Assembly: GCA_964437245.1 (NCBI GenBank)
Contig: CAYTGJ010000004.1
Location: 19,928-83,927, forward strand
DNA: 64,000 bases
Direction: 5' to 3'
From: JANYCO01 sp964437245
GTDB lineage: Bacteria > Bacteroidota > Bacteroidia > Cytophagales > Cytophagaceae
Positions 41,122 to 50,354 of this stretch are shown here, piece after piece. How positions within the stretch are numbered: the stretch's first letter is position 1; the number at the start of each line of letters is the position of its first letter. The notes beneath the pieces are model-generated. The model was not told the origin of the DNA. It was given only the letters and a program-made list of their open reading frames with translations, and ran no database searches. Both the position numbers and the translations under genes were made by a program.

Positions 41122-42189
41122 ATGAAAAATTATAAAAAGAATATTCTTATCACCGGCGGAGCCGGTTTCATCGGCTCTCACGTAGTCCGGCTGTTTGTCA
41201 ATAAATATCCCGACTACCGGATCTTTAACCTGGACGACCTGACGTACGCAGGAAACCTTCAAAACCTGACAGATGTAGAGAAAAGCGCTAATTACACATT
41301 TCTGAAAGGAGATATCGTAGACGCTGCTTTTTTAAGAAGAATTTTTGACGAATATAAATTTGATGCGGTCATTCACCTGGCAGCCGAATCGCACGTAGAC
41401 CGGTCGATCACCAACCCGCTGGAGTTTGTGATGACCAATGTAGTAGGAACGGTAAACCTTTTGAATGCAGCCAAAAACCTGTGGCTGGCCGATGGTAAAA
41501 AAGCTACGGATAACCTTTTTTATCATGTTTCCACTGATGAGGTTTACGGCTCTCTGGACAACGGTGGTTTCTTCCTGGAAACAACCCCTTATGATCCGCA
41601 ATCCCCTTATTCCGCTTCCAAAGCCTCTTCCGATCACTTTGTAAGAGCCTATCACAATACTTATAAACTACCGGTCGTACTGTCCAACTGTTCGAATAAC
41701 TATGGTCCGAACCAGTTTCCGGAAAAGCTGATCCCGCTCTTTATCAATAATATTCGCCACAACAAACCTCTTCCTGTATACGGAAAAGGAGAGAATATCC
41801 GCGACTGGTTATATGTGGTAGACCACGCCAGGGCCATTGACGATGTGTTCCATAAAGGAAAAGTAGGGGAGACGTACAACATCGGCGGATTCAACGAATG
41901 GAAAAATATTGACCTGATCAAAGTGATCTGCAAAGTGATGGACCAGAAGCTGGGAAGACCGGAAGGAGAATCGGAAAAGCTGATCACCTATGTGACCGAC
42001 CGGGCCGGACACGACCTGCGTTATGCCATTGATGCCACCAAGATCAGCGAGGAACTGGGCTGGAAACCTTCTCTTCAGTTTGAAGAAGGAATCGCCAGCA
42101 CGATCGACTGGTACCTGACCCATCAGACCTGGCTGGACAATGTAACATCAGGAGAATATCAGAAATATTATAAAGCACAGTACAAATAA
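41122..42189 (+). CDS. rfbB: dTDP-glucose 4,6-dehydratase
   Basis: The enzyme converts dTDP-glucose to dTDP-4-keto-6-deoxyglucose for surface sugars such as rhamnose. The 355-residue protein shows the NAD Rossmann motif ILITGGAGFIGSHVVR, the SDR catalytic YSASKASSDHFV with its Tyr and Lys, STDEVYGSL, and NCSNNYGPNQFPEKLIPLFI. Start is set by the promoter at 41060, which is within the longer frame. The nucleotidylyltransferase gene rfbA follows after 146 bases on the same strand. Confidence 0.95.
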   Translation: MKNYKKNILITGGAGFIGSHVVRLFVNKYPDYRIFNLDDLTYAGNLQNLTDVEKSANYTFLKGDIVDAAFLRRIFDEYKFDAVIHLAAESHVDRSITNPLEFVMTNVVGTVNLLNAAKNLWLADGKKATDNLFYHVSTDEVYGSLDNGGFFLETTPYDPQSPYSASKASSDHFVRAYHNTYKLPVVLSNCSNNYGPNQFPEKLIPLFINNIRHNKPLPVYGKGENIRDWLYVVDHARAIDDVFHKGKVGETYNIGGFNEWKNIDLIKVICKVMDQKLGRPEGESEKLITYVTDRAGHDLRYAIDATKISEELGWKPSLQFEEGIASTIDWYLTHQTWLDNVTSGEYQKYYKAQYK

Positions 42190-42335
42190 CAGGCTCGTGG
42201 GCGCTCACACTTGCAGAATGGTCCAACTTCCAGGACTTTTCCTGCCAATGGATCGCCGAAACAATTAGCGGTCTTTGCATAAAGAGCAACCGCTTACACT
42301 TAATTATTTTGAACCTTAAACATTAGTTCTTCATT

Positions 42336-43202
42336 ATGAAGGGAATCATTTTAGCCGGGGGATCGGGCACAAGACTTCACCCTCTTACGCTTGCGGTGAG
42401 CAAACAATTAATGCCGGTATACGATAAGCCGATGATCTATTATCCGTTGTCCTGCCTGATGCTGGCAGGCATCCGTGATATCCTGATCATCTCCACTCCA
42501 CACGATCTGCCAAACTTTCGAAAACTGCTGGGCGACGGAAAAAACCTGGGATGTAATTTTGAATACGCTGTCCAGGAACAACCGAATGGGCTGGCTCAAG
42601 CTTTTGTGATCGGTGAGAAGTTCATCGACAATAATCCGGCGGCTCTTATCCTGGGCGATAACATCTTTTACGGAAACGGACTCAGTGATGTATTTCAAAG
42701 CTGCTATAACCCGCAGGGGGGAATCGTTTTTGCCTACCACGTACACGACCCTGAACGATATGGAGTGGTTGAGTTCGACAAAAATAAAAAGGCGATCTCC
42801 ATCGAAGAAAAGCCAAAACAACCCAAGTCACATTATGCCGTGCCGGGAATCTATTTCTACGACAACGAAGTAGTCGAAATTGCCAAAAATGTGAAGCCCA
42901 GCCCAAGAGGCGAATACGAAATCACGGATATCAACCGGTATTACCTGGAAAAAGGAAAACTACAGGTACGTGTTTTAAACCGGGGTACTGCCTGGCTGGA
43001 CACCGGTACCTTTGCCTCACTGAACCAGGCAAGCCAGTTTGTACAAGTACTGGAAGAGCGTCAGGGCCTGAAAGTAGGTTGTATAGAAGAAGTGGCTTTC
43101 CGCAAAGGGTTTATAAACAAAGAGCAACTGGAAAAGATCGCTCAACCTTTGCTAAAGAGCGGCTATGGTGAATACCTGCTGGAACTGTTGAAAGAATACT
43201 AA
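42336..43202 (+). CDS. rfbA: Glucose-1-phosphate thymidylyltransferase
   Basis: This enzyme makes dTDP-glucose from dTTP and glucose 1-phosphate, upstream of RfbB. The 288-residue protein starts MKGIILAGGSGTRLHPLTL (nucleotide-binding loop GGSGTRLHP), then VSKQLMPVYDKPMIYYPLS, LILGDNIFYG, VFAYHVHDPERYGVVEFD and LNRGTAWLDTGTFASL. The sequence is close to standard RmlA proteins in length and motifs. It follows rfbB. Confidence 0.96.
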   Translation: MKGIILAGGSGTRLHPLTLAVSKQLMPVYDKPMIYYPLSCLMLAGIRDILIISTPHDLPNFRKLLGDGKNLGCNFEYAVQEQPNGLAQAFVIGEKFIDNNPAALILGDNIFYGNGLSDVFQSCYNPQGGIVFAYHVHDPERYGVVEFDKNKKAISIEEKPKQPKSHYAVPGIYFYDNEVVEIAKNVKPSPRGEYEITDINRYYLEKGKLQVRVLNRGTAWLDTGTFASLNQASQFVQVLEERQGLKVGCIEEVAFRKGFINKEQLEKIAQPLLKSGYGEYLLELLKEY

Positions 43203-43222
43203 AAATAAACAAAGACCTCATC

Positions 43223-43262
43223 AGACGGCCTTGAAGAATTGAATAATTTTTCAAGGCCGTCT
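43223..43262. terminator. Shared terminator between rfbA and rfbC
   Basis: A 13-bp stem, AGACGGCCTTGAA (43223-43235) with its complement (43250-43262). It lies between the converging rfbA and rfbC genes and ends four bases from the rfbC stop. Confidence 0.8.
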
Positions 43263-43266
43263 TCGC

Positions 43267-43797
43267 TTAAAAAAGCTCCTTAAGAGCCGGCAATACCTGA
43301 TCTTTCTCGGAAACCAACGGATTGGCGTATCCCCAGTCAATGTTCAGATCCTTGTCATTCCAGATAATTCCTGACTCTGATTCTTTGTTATAAATATTAG
43401 AACATTTATAGGAAAAAACACTGTCTTCAAGGGCCACAAAACCATGTGCAAACCCTTCCGGTACGAGGAACATATTTCTTTTTTCCGCTTCCAGGATTAC
43501 AGAATAGTGCTTTCCAAAAGTAGGAGAGCCTTTGCGCAGGTCTACTGCCACGTCCAGCACCTTTCCGGAAATAACGCTTACCAGTTTGGCCTGAGCATAC
43601 GGCTCTTTCTGAAAATGAAGTCCCCGGAGTACACCTTTGGTAGAAAATGATTGATTGTCCTGTACAAAATCCGTTTTTATACCCGCCTTTTCAAATATGC
43701 TTTTATTATAGGTCTCCAGAAAAAAACCCCGGTCATCTTTGAAGATCCTCGGATAAATTTCAATCAATCCTTCAATAAATGTTTCTTTTATTTCCAT
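43267..43797 (-). CDS. rfbC: dTDP-4-dehydrorhamnose 3,5-epimerase
   Basis: It epimerises the product of RfbB on the way to dTDP-rhamnose. The 176-residue cupin has PRIFKDDRGFFLETYNKSIFEKAGI, FVQDNQSFSTKGVLRGLHFQK with the catalytic His, and FLVPEGFAHGFVALEDSVFSYKCSN. The gene is convergent with rfbA, and rfbD (the reductase) is absent, so the pathway is completed elsewhere or leads to another sugar. Confidence 0.93.
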   Translation of the reverse strand: MEIKETFIEGLIEIYPRIFKDDRGFFLETYNKSIFEKAGIKTDFVQDNQSFSTKGVLRGLHFQKEPYAQAKLVSVISGKVLDVAVDLRKGSPTFGKHYSVILEAEKRNMFLVPEGFAHGFVALEDSVFSYKCSNIYNKESESGIIWNDKDLNIDWGYANPLVSEKDQVLPALKELF

Positions 43798-43882
43798 AAA
43801 TTCTGTGTTCCGAAACCAATTAAATACTCCCGCAAAATAAATAGATTAATTTATATTTTCCCGAAAACTCGTGTTTAATACA

Positions 43883-44098
43883 TAGACTTTCCCGGATTAA
43901 TAGTTAAGATTAATTTCAAAAGACAAGATGCCCGATACCAGATCCCGGAGAAATAAGCCAAAACAATTAGATTAGCCCATTCAGAACAGACCTGATTTGG
44001 GGGAGGAATAAAGGACTATTCTGTGGTAATTTCATAAACTTAGCTGTCTGAAAATCGAGAATCCAGAAATCGTATTAACATTAATCCGGGAAAGTCTA
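43883..44098. repeat. Element bounded by a 19-bp inverted repeat
   Basis: TAGACTTTCCCGGATTAAT at 43883-43901 is the exact inverse of 44080-44098. The right part (43965-44098) also matches 59482-59633: TCAGAAC...CTGATTT..., ATTCTGT.GTAATTTCATAAACT and the ATTAATCCGGGA-AGTCTA end. Together this looks like a small non-coding mobile element (MITE-like) or its remnant. It has no open frame. It sits in the 469-bp gap between rfbC and the Fic gene. Confidence 0.6.
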
Positions 44099-44266
44099 AA
44101 TATATAATGCCACAGATTTCCTTTTACCGGGAAAACGTTTAATTGTGCCTTTTTTCGTTTTAGCAAATAACTCCTTTCCGAAAAAACCCTACTTCCTGCT
44201 TAATAAAAACAAAGATTTCTTACTAATATTTCCTAATTATTCAAAAATTAGGAAATAATTAAACCT

Positions 44267-45580
44267 ATGAAGCAACTGGAAATAGCTCCCTCCTGGTATC
44301 AGGAAAATCTTTATTACGAGGCATTGAAACATCGTGATCTATTGGATTCCGAATTTATTCAAAAAATAAACGATCAGTATCTCTATTGGGATAAAGTGAA
44401 ATACCAAAAAACGACGCCTCCGGTTAAACCCGAAATATTATGGACGATGGTTAAGATAAGCCGGAAAATAAATGCTTCCCAGATCAAATTAGGACCCTAC
44501 GAATTCTTTTATAACTCAACGGATGCCATACAAAGAGGTTTGCATTTATTTGATCTTAACATAGGGGGAACGTTGGAAAGCAATAGTCTTGTGCCAGAAG
44601 CAGAGAAGAAAAAACATCTTATCAGTTCCATTATGGAAGAAGCCATTGCTTCCAGTCAGATTGAAGGAGCTGTGACTACCAGAAAGCAGGCAAAAGAAAT
44701 TCTGAGAAAAAACAGCAAGCCAAGGAATAAATCCGAACAGATGATCGTCAACAACTATCAGACGATACGGCATATTATGGAAATTAAAGAAAAACCATTA
44801 ACAGCCGAAGCTCTTTTTGATCTTCACACACTGATTTCTTCTCAAACGTTAGACGACCCTGAAGACGAAGGTCGTTACCGGATCAATAATGAGATCAATG
44901 CGGTAGACAGCCTGAATGGAGAGATCGTTCATTCTCCTCCTCATTTTGAAAAAGTACCGGAATTGATGAACAGCTTTTTTCTGTTTTTCAATAAAAATGA
45001 TGACAGGAAATTTATTCATCCAATTATCAAAGGATGTATTATTCATTTCATGATTGGTTTTATTCATCCCTTTGCGGATGGCAATGGAAGAACAGCAAGG
45101 GCTTTATTTTATTGGTATCTGATTAAGAACGGTTATTGGCTCACAGAGTATTTATCTATTTCCAAAATAATCCTAAAAAGTAAAAATCAATATGCCATGG
45201 CCTTTCTGTACACCGAACAGGATGAAAACGATCTCACTTATTTTATAAACTATAAAATCAAAACCATGCAATTGGCCTTCAATGAACTAAAGGGCTATAT
45301 CCAGAAAAAAATAAATGAGAAAAAACGGCTTTCCGACTTCCACAAAATAACCGGAATAAACGAAAGACAAGCTCAGATCCTGAAATGGGTAGACGACGAA
45401 CCGGATATTTTATTCTCAATAAAAGAAATAGAGATCCTATTCAATATCTCTAACCAAACGGCAAGAACCGATCTTTTCGGACTTCAAAAACGAGGATTTT
45501 TAACTGGAATCCGGTTAAATAAAAAAACAAAGGCTTTTCACAAATCTGATCGTTTTGATCAGTTGCTTTCCGGAAATTAA
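44267..45580 (+). CDS. Fic-domain protein (class II, probable AMPylase)
   Basis: The 437-residue protein has an N-terminal DUF4172-like region (residues 1-110) and the Fic core HPFADGNGRTAR (267-278). Before the core is an inhibitory motif SSQIEG (129-134), the S-x-x-x-E-G form that blocks ATP binding, so it is class II. The C-terminus is a winged-helix-like segment (SIKEIEILFNISNQTARTDLFGLQKRGFL). Fic proteins transfer AMP from ATP to protein hydroxyls, and some also deAMPylate. No antitoxin gene is next to it, in line with the inhibitory helix being internal. Confidence 0.88.
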   Translation: MKQLEIAPSWYQENLYYEALKHRDLLDSEFIQKINDQYLYWDKVKYQKTTPPVKPEILWTMVKISRKINASQIKLGPYEFFYNSTDAIQRGLHLFDLNIGGTLESNSLVPEAEKKKHLISSIMEEAIASSQIEGAVTTRKQAKEILRKNSKPRNKSEQMIVNNYQTIRHIMEIKEKPLTAEALFDLHTLISSQTLDDPEDEGRYRINNEINAVDSLNGEIVHSPPHFEKVPELMNSFFLFFNKNDDRKFIHPIIKGCIIHFMIGFIHPFADGNGRTARALFYWYLIKNGYWLTEYLSISKIILKSKNQYAMAFLYTEQDENDLTYFINYKIKTMQLAFNELKGYIQKKINEKKRLSDFHKITGINERQAQILKWVDDEPDILFSIKEIEILFNISNQTARTDLFGLQKRGFLTGIRLNKKTKAFHKSDRFDQLLSGN

Positions 45581-45714
45581 ATCATTTCCGGATAAAGATC
45601 CGGATTGGTATTGGTCCTTTTAATTACTAATTTTACGAGGATAAAAGGCCAATCACCCGCAAGAGTGGTGTGGGTCTTACAAGTACGATAACTTTTATCC
45701 AAATATATTTCCTC

Positions 45715-46530
45715 GTGCACAACGCAGACGCAAAAGAGATGTCCTTTCTGGACCATCTGGAAGAATTGAGAAGGCGGATATTCCGGGCTATGATCCCAGT
45801 AGTGATCATGACCATCGTGGCCTTTGTCTACATGGACAATATCTTCAAACACATCATTGTGGCTCCGGCCAAACCTGATTTCTGGACCTACCGGATGCTT
45901 TGCCGGCTAAGCCCGGGCCTGTGCGTGGAATCCATTGATTTTGCCCTTCAGAGCCGTACTCTTACAGGACAATTTACCATGTACATGACCTCTGCTTTTG
46001 TAACCGGTTTCATCATGGCATTTCCTTTTTTCTTCTGGCAGATCTGGAAGTTTATCGAGCCGGCCCTGAATCCAGGGGAACGAAAAAATGCACGGGGAGG
46101 TATCTTCTTTATTTCTCTTCTTTTCTTCACCGGAGTGCTTTTCGGATACTATGTGGTATCGCCACTTTCAATAAACTTCCTCGCCAATTTTAAGCTGGAT
46201 GAAACAATTACCAACCAATTTGACGTAACATCTTATATATCAATGCTTTTAATGATGGTGTTAGGTTGCGGCCTTATGTTTCAGCTACCGGTGGTGGTAT
46301 ACATCCTTTCCAAGATCGGGATCATTACACCCGGGTTTATGAGAAAATACAGAAGGCATGCCATTGTAGTCATCCTGGTCATTGCCGCCATTCTCACTCC
46401 ATCACCGGATGTACTCAGCCAGATGCTGGTAGGGACCCCGATGATCATTTTATACGAACTGAGTATCTTTATCTCTGCAGGAATAGACCGGAAGAGAAGA
46501 AATCAACTTGTCAAAACAAACTTAACCTAA
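45715..46530 (+). CDS. tatC: Sec-independent translocase TatC
   Basis: TatC recognises twin-arginine signal peptides of folded proteins exported across the inner membrane. The protein (271 aa from a GTG at 45715; ATG at 45739 is an alternative) shows MSFLDHLEELRRRIFRAM, about six helices, PFFFWQIWKFIEPALNPGERK and ILTPSPDVLSQMLVGTPMIILYELS. A -7-like TAACTTTT near 45689 lies inside the longer frame and rules out its first start codon. No tatA/tatB is in the window. rpiB follows nine bases after its stop. Confidence 0.93.
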   Translation: MHNADAKEMSFLDHLEELRRRIFRAMIPVVIMTIVAFVYMDNIFKHIIVAPAKPDFWTYRMLCRLSPGLCVESIDFALQSRTLTGQFTMYMTSAFVTGFIMAFPFFFWQIWKFIEPALNPGERKNARGGIFFISLLFFTGVLFGYYVVSPLSINFLANFKLDETITNQFDVTSYISMLLMMVLGCGLMFQLPVVVYILSKIGIITPGFMRKYRRHAIVVILVIAAILTPSPDVLSQMLVGTPMIILYELSIFISAGIDRKRRNQLVKTNLT

Positions 46531-46539
46531 ACACAGAAT

Positions 46540-46987
46540 ATGGCACTTAAAATAGCATTAGGCGGCGATCATGCCGGATATTTATACAAAAAAGATCTGA
46601 TTGATTTTCTGGAAAAAAAAGGACACCAGGTCAAAGATTTCGGAGCATTCAGCGAGGCCTCTGTAGACTACCCGGATTTTGCTCATCCACTGGCAATTGC
46701 TGTAGAAAACAAAGAGTTTGATTTCGGGATCCTGATCTGCGGGAGCGGAAACGGGGTAAACATCACGGCAAACAAGCACCAGGGAATCCGGTCCGGACTG
46801 GCCTGGAACAAAGAAGTAGCCGCCCTCATCCGCNNNNNNNNNNCGCCAGCACAACAATGCCAATGTAATCGCTCTTCCGGCCCGCTTTATTTCTTTAGAA
46901 GAAGCAAAAGAGTGTGTTGAGGTATTTCTGAATACACCTTTTGAAGGAGGCCGCCATCAGGCACGGGTAGATAAGATCAGTTGCTAA
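46540..46987 (+). CDS. rpiB: Ribose-5-phosphate isomerase B, interrupted by an assembly gap
   Basis: It interconverts ribulose and ribose 5-phosphates. Residues up to 98 (ALGGDHAGYLYKKDL, DFGILICGSGNGVNITANKHQGIRSGLAWN) are intact, then ten N. After the gap the correct frame from 46844 reads RQHNNANVIALPARF through NTPFEGGRHQARVDKISC and stops at 46985-46987. The sequence before the gap ends in CGC and after it begins CGC, so the real join is probably an overlap of CGC with no missing bases. It is not a frameshift mutation. Confidence 0.9.
46834..46843. other. Assembly gap (10 N)
   Basis: Placeholder Ns inside rpiB. The flanks both carry CGC; removing the Ns and one copy restores an in-frame AALIRQHNNANV. 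Confidence 0.95.
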
Positions 46988-47151
46988 AATCCTGTCTCAG
47001 AAACAGGTCCCGGATAAACTAACTCAAGATCTTGTCCGGTAAAAAGCAAAACAATACAGGGGAAGACCGGAAAAACGCCGGTTTTCCCTTTCTTTTTGAA
47101 TATAAAAAGCAGGGGGGGAGGACAGGCTTGAACGTATCCCTCAAAAGTGAT

Positions 47152-48558
47152 TTACGGCTTTCTCTGGTAAATGCCGGTAGAATCAATCAACTGATACCGG
47201 TTCTTCAACTCCGGAATAACAGCAGAAACGGTTTCCATTTTTTTATCCCGATCGATCACATATTCCGGGTTGCTGACCTGAAACATTTCATAGATTATAG
47301 AGACGTATTCGTACCTTTTAAGATCTGCAAACAACCACCGGGAAGAACGCCAGTTTACATAAGGGCCTGATATAGTATTGTTTATATAATATTCTTTTTC
47401 TTCTCCCAGCACAAGTATTCTTTTATTGATGATATCCCGTCTGAGTACTTCTTCGGGGACCACCTTGATCAGACGAGCCTTTGTATAAGGATCGGGTTTA
47501 CGAAGGGCATAAAAAGAGATCAGCAAAATTCCTCCGAACATGGCAAAGAATATCACTTCTGAAATGAGTTTATTCTTAGAGGAAAGCAGAAAGAAGTGAG
47601 AGGCAAAAAAAGTAAGTGGGGGAACAAAGATCATGAGAAGGGAAGGAGAGATCACTTTTTCTGTAAGTAAAGCAAGAAATCCGGCAAACAACCATATCCC
47701 GGCAATTTTAATGATCTTGTACTGGTAGTGGATATACCGTCCTCTAGCCACAATAGAAACGATGGAGGCAACCAGCAGCAGCACGGGAAGAACTATTATT
47801 TTAACGATCGTCGGAAGATCGATCAGAAACAGGGGAGCAAGATCCAGCAGGGGATACCAGGCATATTCATAATAATTCCAAAGATTGTCTATCCAGAAAA
47901 AATAAATAAGGACCAGCAAATGGGGGAAGCAAAAAGCAAGCAGCAACACCACCTGTTTCTTTAAATTAGAAACAGAATACAGGCCCAGTGAAACCAGGGA
48001 GAACAGCAGGAACAGGGTAAACGGAAAATAAAAAAGGGAGGCGACCCCGGTAAGAAATCCTATGTAGAAAAAACGATCGTCGCCGGACATCACACGCGTC
48101 TGAATACAGATCATCCGGAATGCCATCAGCACAAACGTTAATCCTAACAGTACCGGAGACAATGTATAGAAATCAAAAAACAGTGAAGAGAACAATACAT
48201 ACAACAATGCCGGCAATGCCGTGGGCTCTCTGAATATTTTGTTCTCGTTCAGTCCAAGAGTAAAGATCAAAGCCTGAACAGCCACGAGCAGCAGGGAAAC
48301 GATAAAATAGACGAAGGTAGATTTGCCAAATAAAAGATGAAGGAAATAATAAACACCAGCCGAAAACGGCTCCAGATCTGTCCAGATATCTTTGTACAAT
48401 GTATGGCCTTCTGCCATACGCTCTCCGACCAACAACCAGGTAAGTTCAGGATCTGTGAGTGGAAGGCCGATTGTATAGGCTACCCCACGGATCAAAAGCA
48501 GTATTATAAATACCAGAAAAAGTTTGTAAGGATTATATTTTAAAAAAAACTGTACCAA
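47152..48558 (-). CDS. Polytopic membrane protein, GT-C glycosyltransferase-like
   Basis: The protein (468 aa) has about ten to twelve membrane helices. A first loop with GLPLTDPELTWLLVGERMAEGHTLYKDIWTDLEPFSAGVYYF has the acidic residues (D/E) and aromatics typical of GT-C sugar transferases acting on lipid-linked sugars. The soluble C-terminus (about 380-468) begins LIKVVPEEVLRRDIINKRILVLGEEKEYY. Start is TTG at 48558; no in-frame ATG is near. An uncharacterised relation to DUF6427-type proteins is possible. Neighbour genes give no pathway clue. Confidence 0.6.
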   Translation of the reverse strand: MVQFFLKYNPYKLFLVFIILLLIRGVAYTIGLPLTDPELTWLLVGERMAEGHTLYKDIWTDLEPFSAGVYYFLHLLFGKSTFVYFIVSLLLVAVQALIFTLGLNENKIFREPTALPALLYVLFSSLFFDFYTLSPVLLGLTFVLMAFRMICIQTRVMSGDDRFFYIGFLTGVASLFYFPFTLFLLFSLVSLGLYSVSNLKKQVVLLLAFCFPHLLVLIYFFWIDNLWNYYEYAWYPLLDLAPLFLIDLPTIVKIIVLPVLLLVASIVSIVARGRYIHYQYKIIKIAGIWLFAGFLALLTEKVISPSLLMIFVPPLTFFASHFFLLSSKNKLISEVIFFAMFGGILLISFYALRKPDPYTKARLIKVVPEEVLRRDIINKRILVLGEEKEYYINNTISGPYVNWRSSRWLFADLKRYEYVSIIYEMFQVSNPEYVIDRDKKMETVSAVIPELKNRYQLIDSTGIYQRKP

Positions 48559-48568
48559 AGGACTTCTT

Positions 48569-48584
48569 TACTCCACGTGAAAAC
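48569..48584. other. Degenerate parS-like site
   Basis: TACTCCACGTGAAAAC shares the core TCCACGTGAAA with the parS sites at 50.9-51.9 kb but differs at four outer positions. It lies just upstream of rbfA. Confidence 0.45.
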
Positions 48585-48613
48585 AAAAATAAGGAATGCA
48601 GGAGATTTATTAG

Positions 48614-48621
48614 TAATTTTG
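48614..48621 (+). promoter_or_regulatory. -7 promoter box of rbfA
   Basis: TAATTTTG matches TAnnTTTG, 17 bases before the ATG at 48639. No clear -33 TTG is at the expected distance. Confidence 0.5.
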
Positions 48622-48638
48622 CCTAAATATTTGAACAT

Positions 48639-49025
48639 ATGGAAAGTAAAAGGCAACAGAAATACGGAAAATTGATTCAAAAAGAACTGAGCGATCTTTT
48701 CCTTCATGATATCAAAGGGCTTTTTGGGAGTGCCTTTATCACCGTTACGACCGTCAGGGTAACTCCGGATTTGGGGCTTGCCAAAGTATACCTGAGTTTT
48801 ATGATGACCGAAGACAAAAAAGGAGTGCTTGATATGATCGTACAGCAGACCAAACCGATCCGGAAAATGCTCGGTGACCGTATCGGCAAGCAGGTAAGAG
48901 TCGTTCCGGCCCTGATGTTTTACCTGGACGATACCATCGACTACGCAAATAAAATGGACGAGCTTTTTTCGAAAATCGTTATCCCCAAAGAGTCTAAAGA
49001 CGAGGACAGCGATCCGGAAAAATGA
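48639..49025 (+). CDS. rbfA: Ribosome-binding factor A
   Basis: RbfA helps mature the 16S rRNA 5' helix in the 30S subunit. The 128-residue protein shows 'KYGKLIQKELSDLFLHDIKG', 'ITVTTVRVTPDLGLAKVYLSFM', 'IRKMLGDRIGKQVRVVPALMFYLDDTIDYANKMDELF', standard for the family. Its stop overlaps the start of the next glycosyltransferase by four bases, so the two are translationally coupled. A weak parS-like sequence lies upstream. Confidence 0.92.
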   Translation: MESKRQQKYGKLIQKELSDLFLHDIKGLFGSAFITVTTVRVTPDLGLAKVYLSFMMTEDKKGVLDMIVQQTKPIRKMLGDRIGKQVRVVPALMFYLDDTIDYANKMDELFSKIVIPKESKDEDSDPEK

Positions 49026-50017
49026 AAAGTATTTCGGTTGTTCTCCCAAACTATAACGGGAGAGGGCTCCTGGAAAAAAACCTTCCGGGCCTTTTTTCTG
49101 CCCTGCAAAAAGCCGGCTGTGATTTTGAAGTAATCGTTTCAGACGATTGCTCTTCTGACGACTCTGTCTCTTTTCTCAAAGCACATTATCCGGCTATTAT
49201 TCTCCTTGAGAACAAGCATAACCAGGGCTTTTCCGGCAACATTAACACAGGAATCCGGAAAAGCACCAAGGAGCTGGTATTTCTGCTCAACACAGATATT
49301 GAGCTTACCGACGATTACTTCCTTCCTTTGTTCTCTTACTTCGACGATCCTGCCACCTTTGGGGTCATGGGAAGGATTATAGCCCTTGATTCGGAGGCCA
49401 TTCAGGACGGAGCAAAGTATCCTCTCTACCGGAACGGAAACCTCACTGCGACCCTTAATTTTCTCCCGAAAACTATTTCCGCAGGAGAACACATCCCGAA
49501 GATCCCTTCACTGTTCTTATCAGGTGCCAATGCATTGGTAGACCGGAAAAAGCTTTTGGAAATAGGCTGCTTCCAGGAGCTTTTCAATCCCTTTTACTGG
49601 GAGGACGTAGAGCTTAGCATAAAAGCCTGGCGAATGGGATATGCCTGCTATTACGAACATGCTTCCATCTGCCGGCATCCGGCCTCTGCTACGATCGGAA
49701 AACACCATAAGAAAAAAACCGTCTCTCTTATTGCCCGCCGAAACAAGATTCTTTTCCATTATTTACATCTGGAAAACACCGTACTTTTTCAATGGATGCT
49801 GCTGTATAGCCTGAAAGCATTGTTCCGGTGCTTTACCTTTAATCCCTCTTATCTGCAGTCATTGGGTCTTTTTTTCAAACAATACAAGAACGCTTCTATC
49901 GAAAAAAAGCTGTTCAGGGACCAACAACGATCGGCCGGAACAGAGCAGCAAAGCTTGAAAAACGTTTGTCTGATGATCCGGAAACAACTGGGAAATACTC
50001 CTCTTCAAACCTTCTAA
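49022..50017 (+). CDS. Family 2 glycosyltransferase
   Basis: The 331-residue protein is a GT-A fold inverting enzyme: SVVLPNYNGRGLLEKNLPGLF, the VSDDCSSDDS metal/nucleotide motif, FLLNTDIELTDDYFL, and GYACYYEHASICRHPASATIG. The acceptor is unknown; such proteins make surface polysaccharides or lipid-linked glycans. It starts inside the end of rbfA (ATGA overlap). Residues 230-270 include a hydrophobic helix (LENTVLFQWMLLYSLKALFRCF), so it may sit at the membrane. Confidence 0.88.
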   Translation: MKSISVVLPNYNGRGLLEKNLPGLFSALQKAGCDFEVIVSDDCSSDDSVSFLKAHYPAIILLENKHNQGFSGNINTGIRKSTKELVFLLNTDIELTDDYFLPLFSYFDDPATFGVMGRIIALDSEAIQDGAKYPLYRNGNLTATLNFLPKTISAGEHIPKIPSLFLSGANALVDRKKLLEIGCFQELFNPFYWEDVELSIKAWRMGYACYYEHASICRHPASATIGKHHKKKTVSLIARRNKILFHYLHLENTVLFQWMLLYSLKALFRCFTFNPSYLQSLGLFFKQYKNASIEKKLFRDQQRSAGTEQQSLKNVCLMIRKQLGNTPLQTF

Positions 50018-50354
50018 ATTCCTCTTATTACTTTCTTGTCAGGCTCCTGTTTCGGAAAAATATTCACAGGTTATCCCCCTATGCACCAATTTCATGTGCT
50101 TATGATGTGAATAGAAGGCTATTTCTAGCTTTTTTATGTTTAAATCTGGTAGATAATCCGTGCAAAAAATGTGGACTACTAATTTAACACTGAAACATCC
50201 TACGCCATCCTTCTGATATTCCAAAAACCGGCGAACCAAACGAGGTTTTTCCTAAAAGATTTTTCATGAGAATAGACAAGCTATCTGCTCTTATTTGACT
50301 ACCTCGAGAAAGAATAAAACAAATTCCTTATTGATTCCCAGACCAGGTAATAAT

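Noticed and set aside
46834..46987. rpiB as a frameshifted pseudogene
   Set aside because: The shift comes only from ten placeholder Ns; both flanks are intact and in family frame once the join is corrected.
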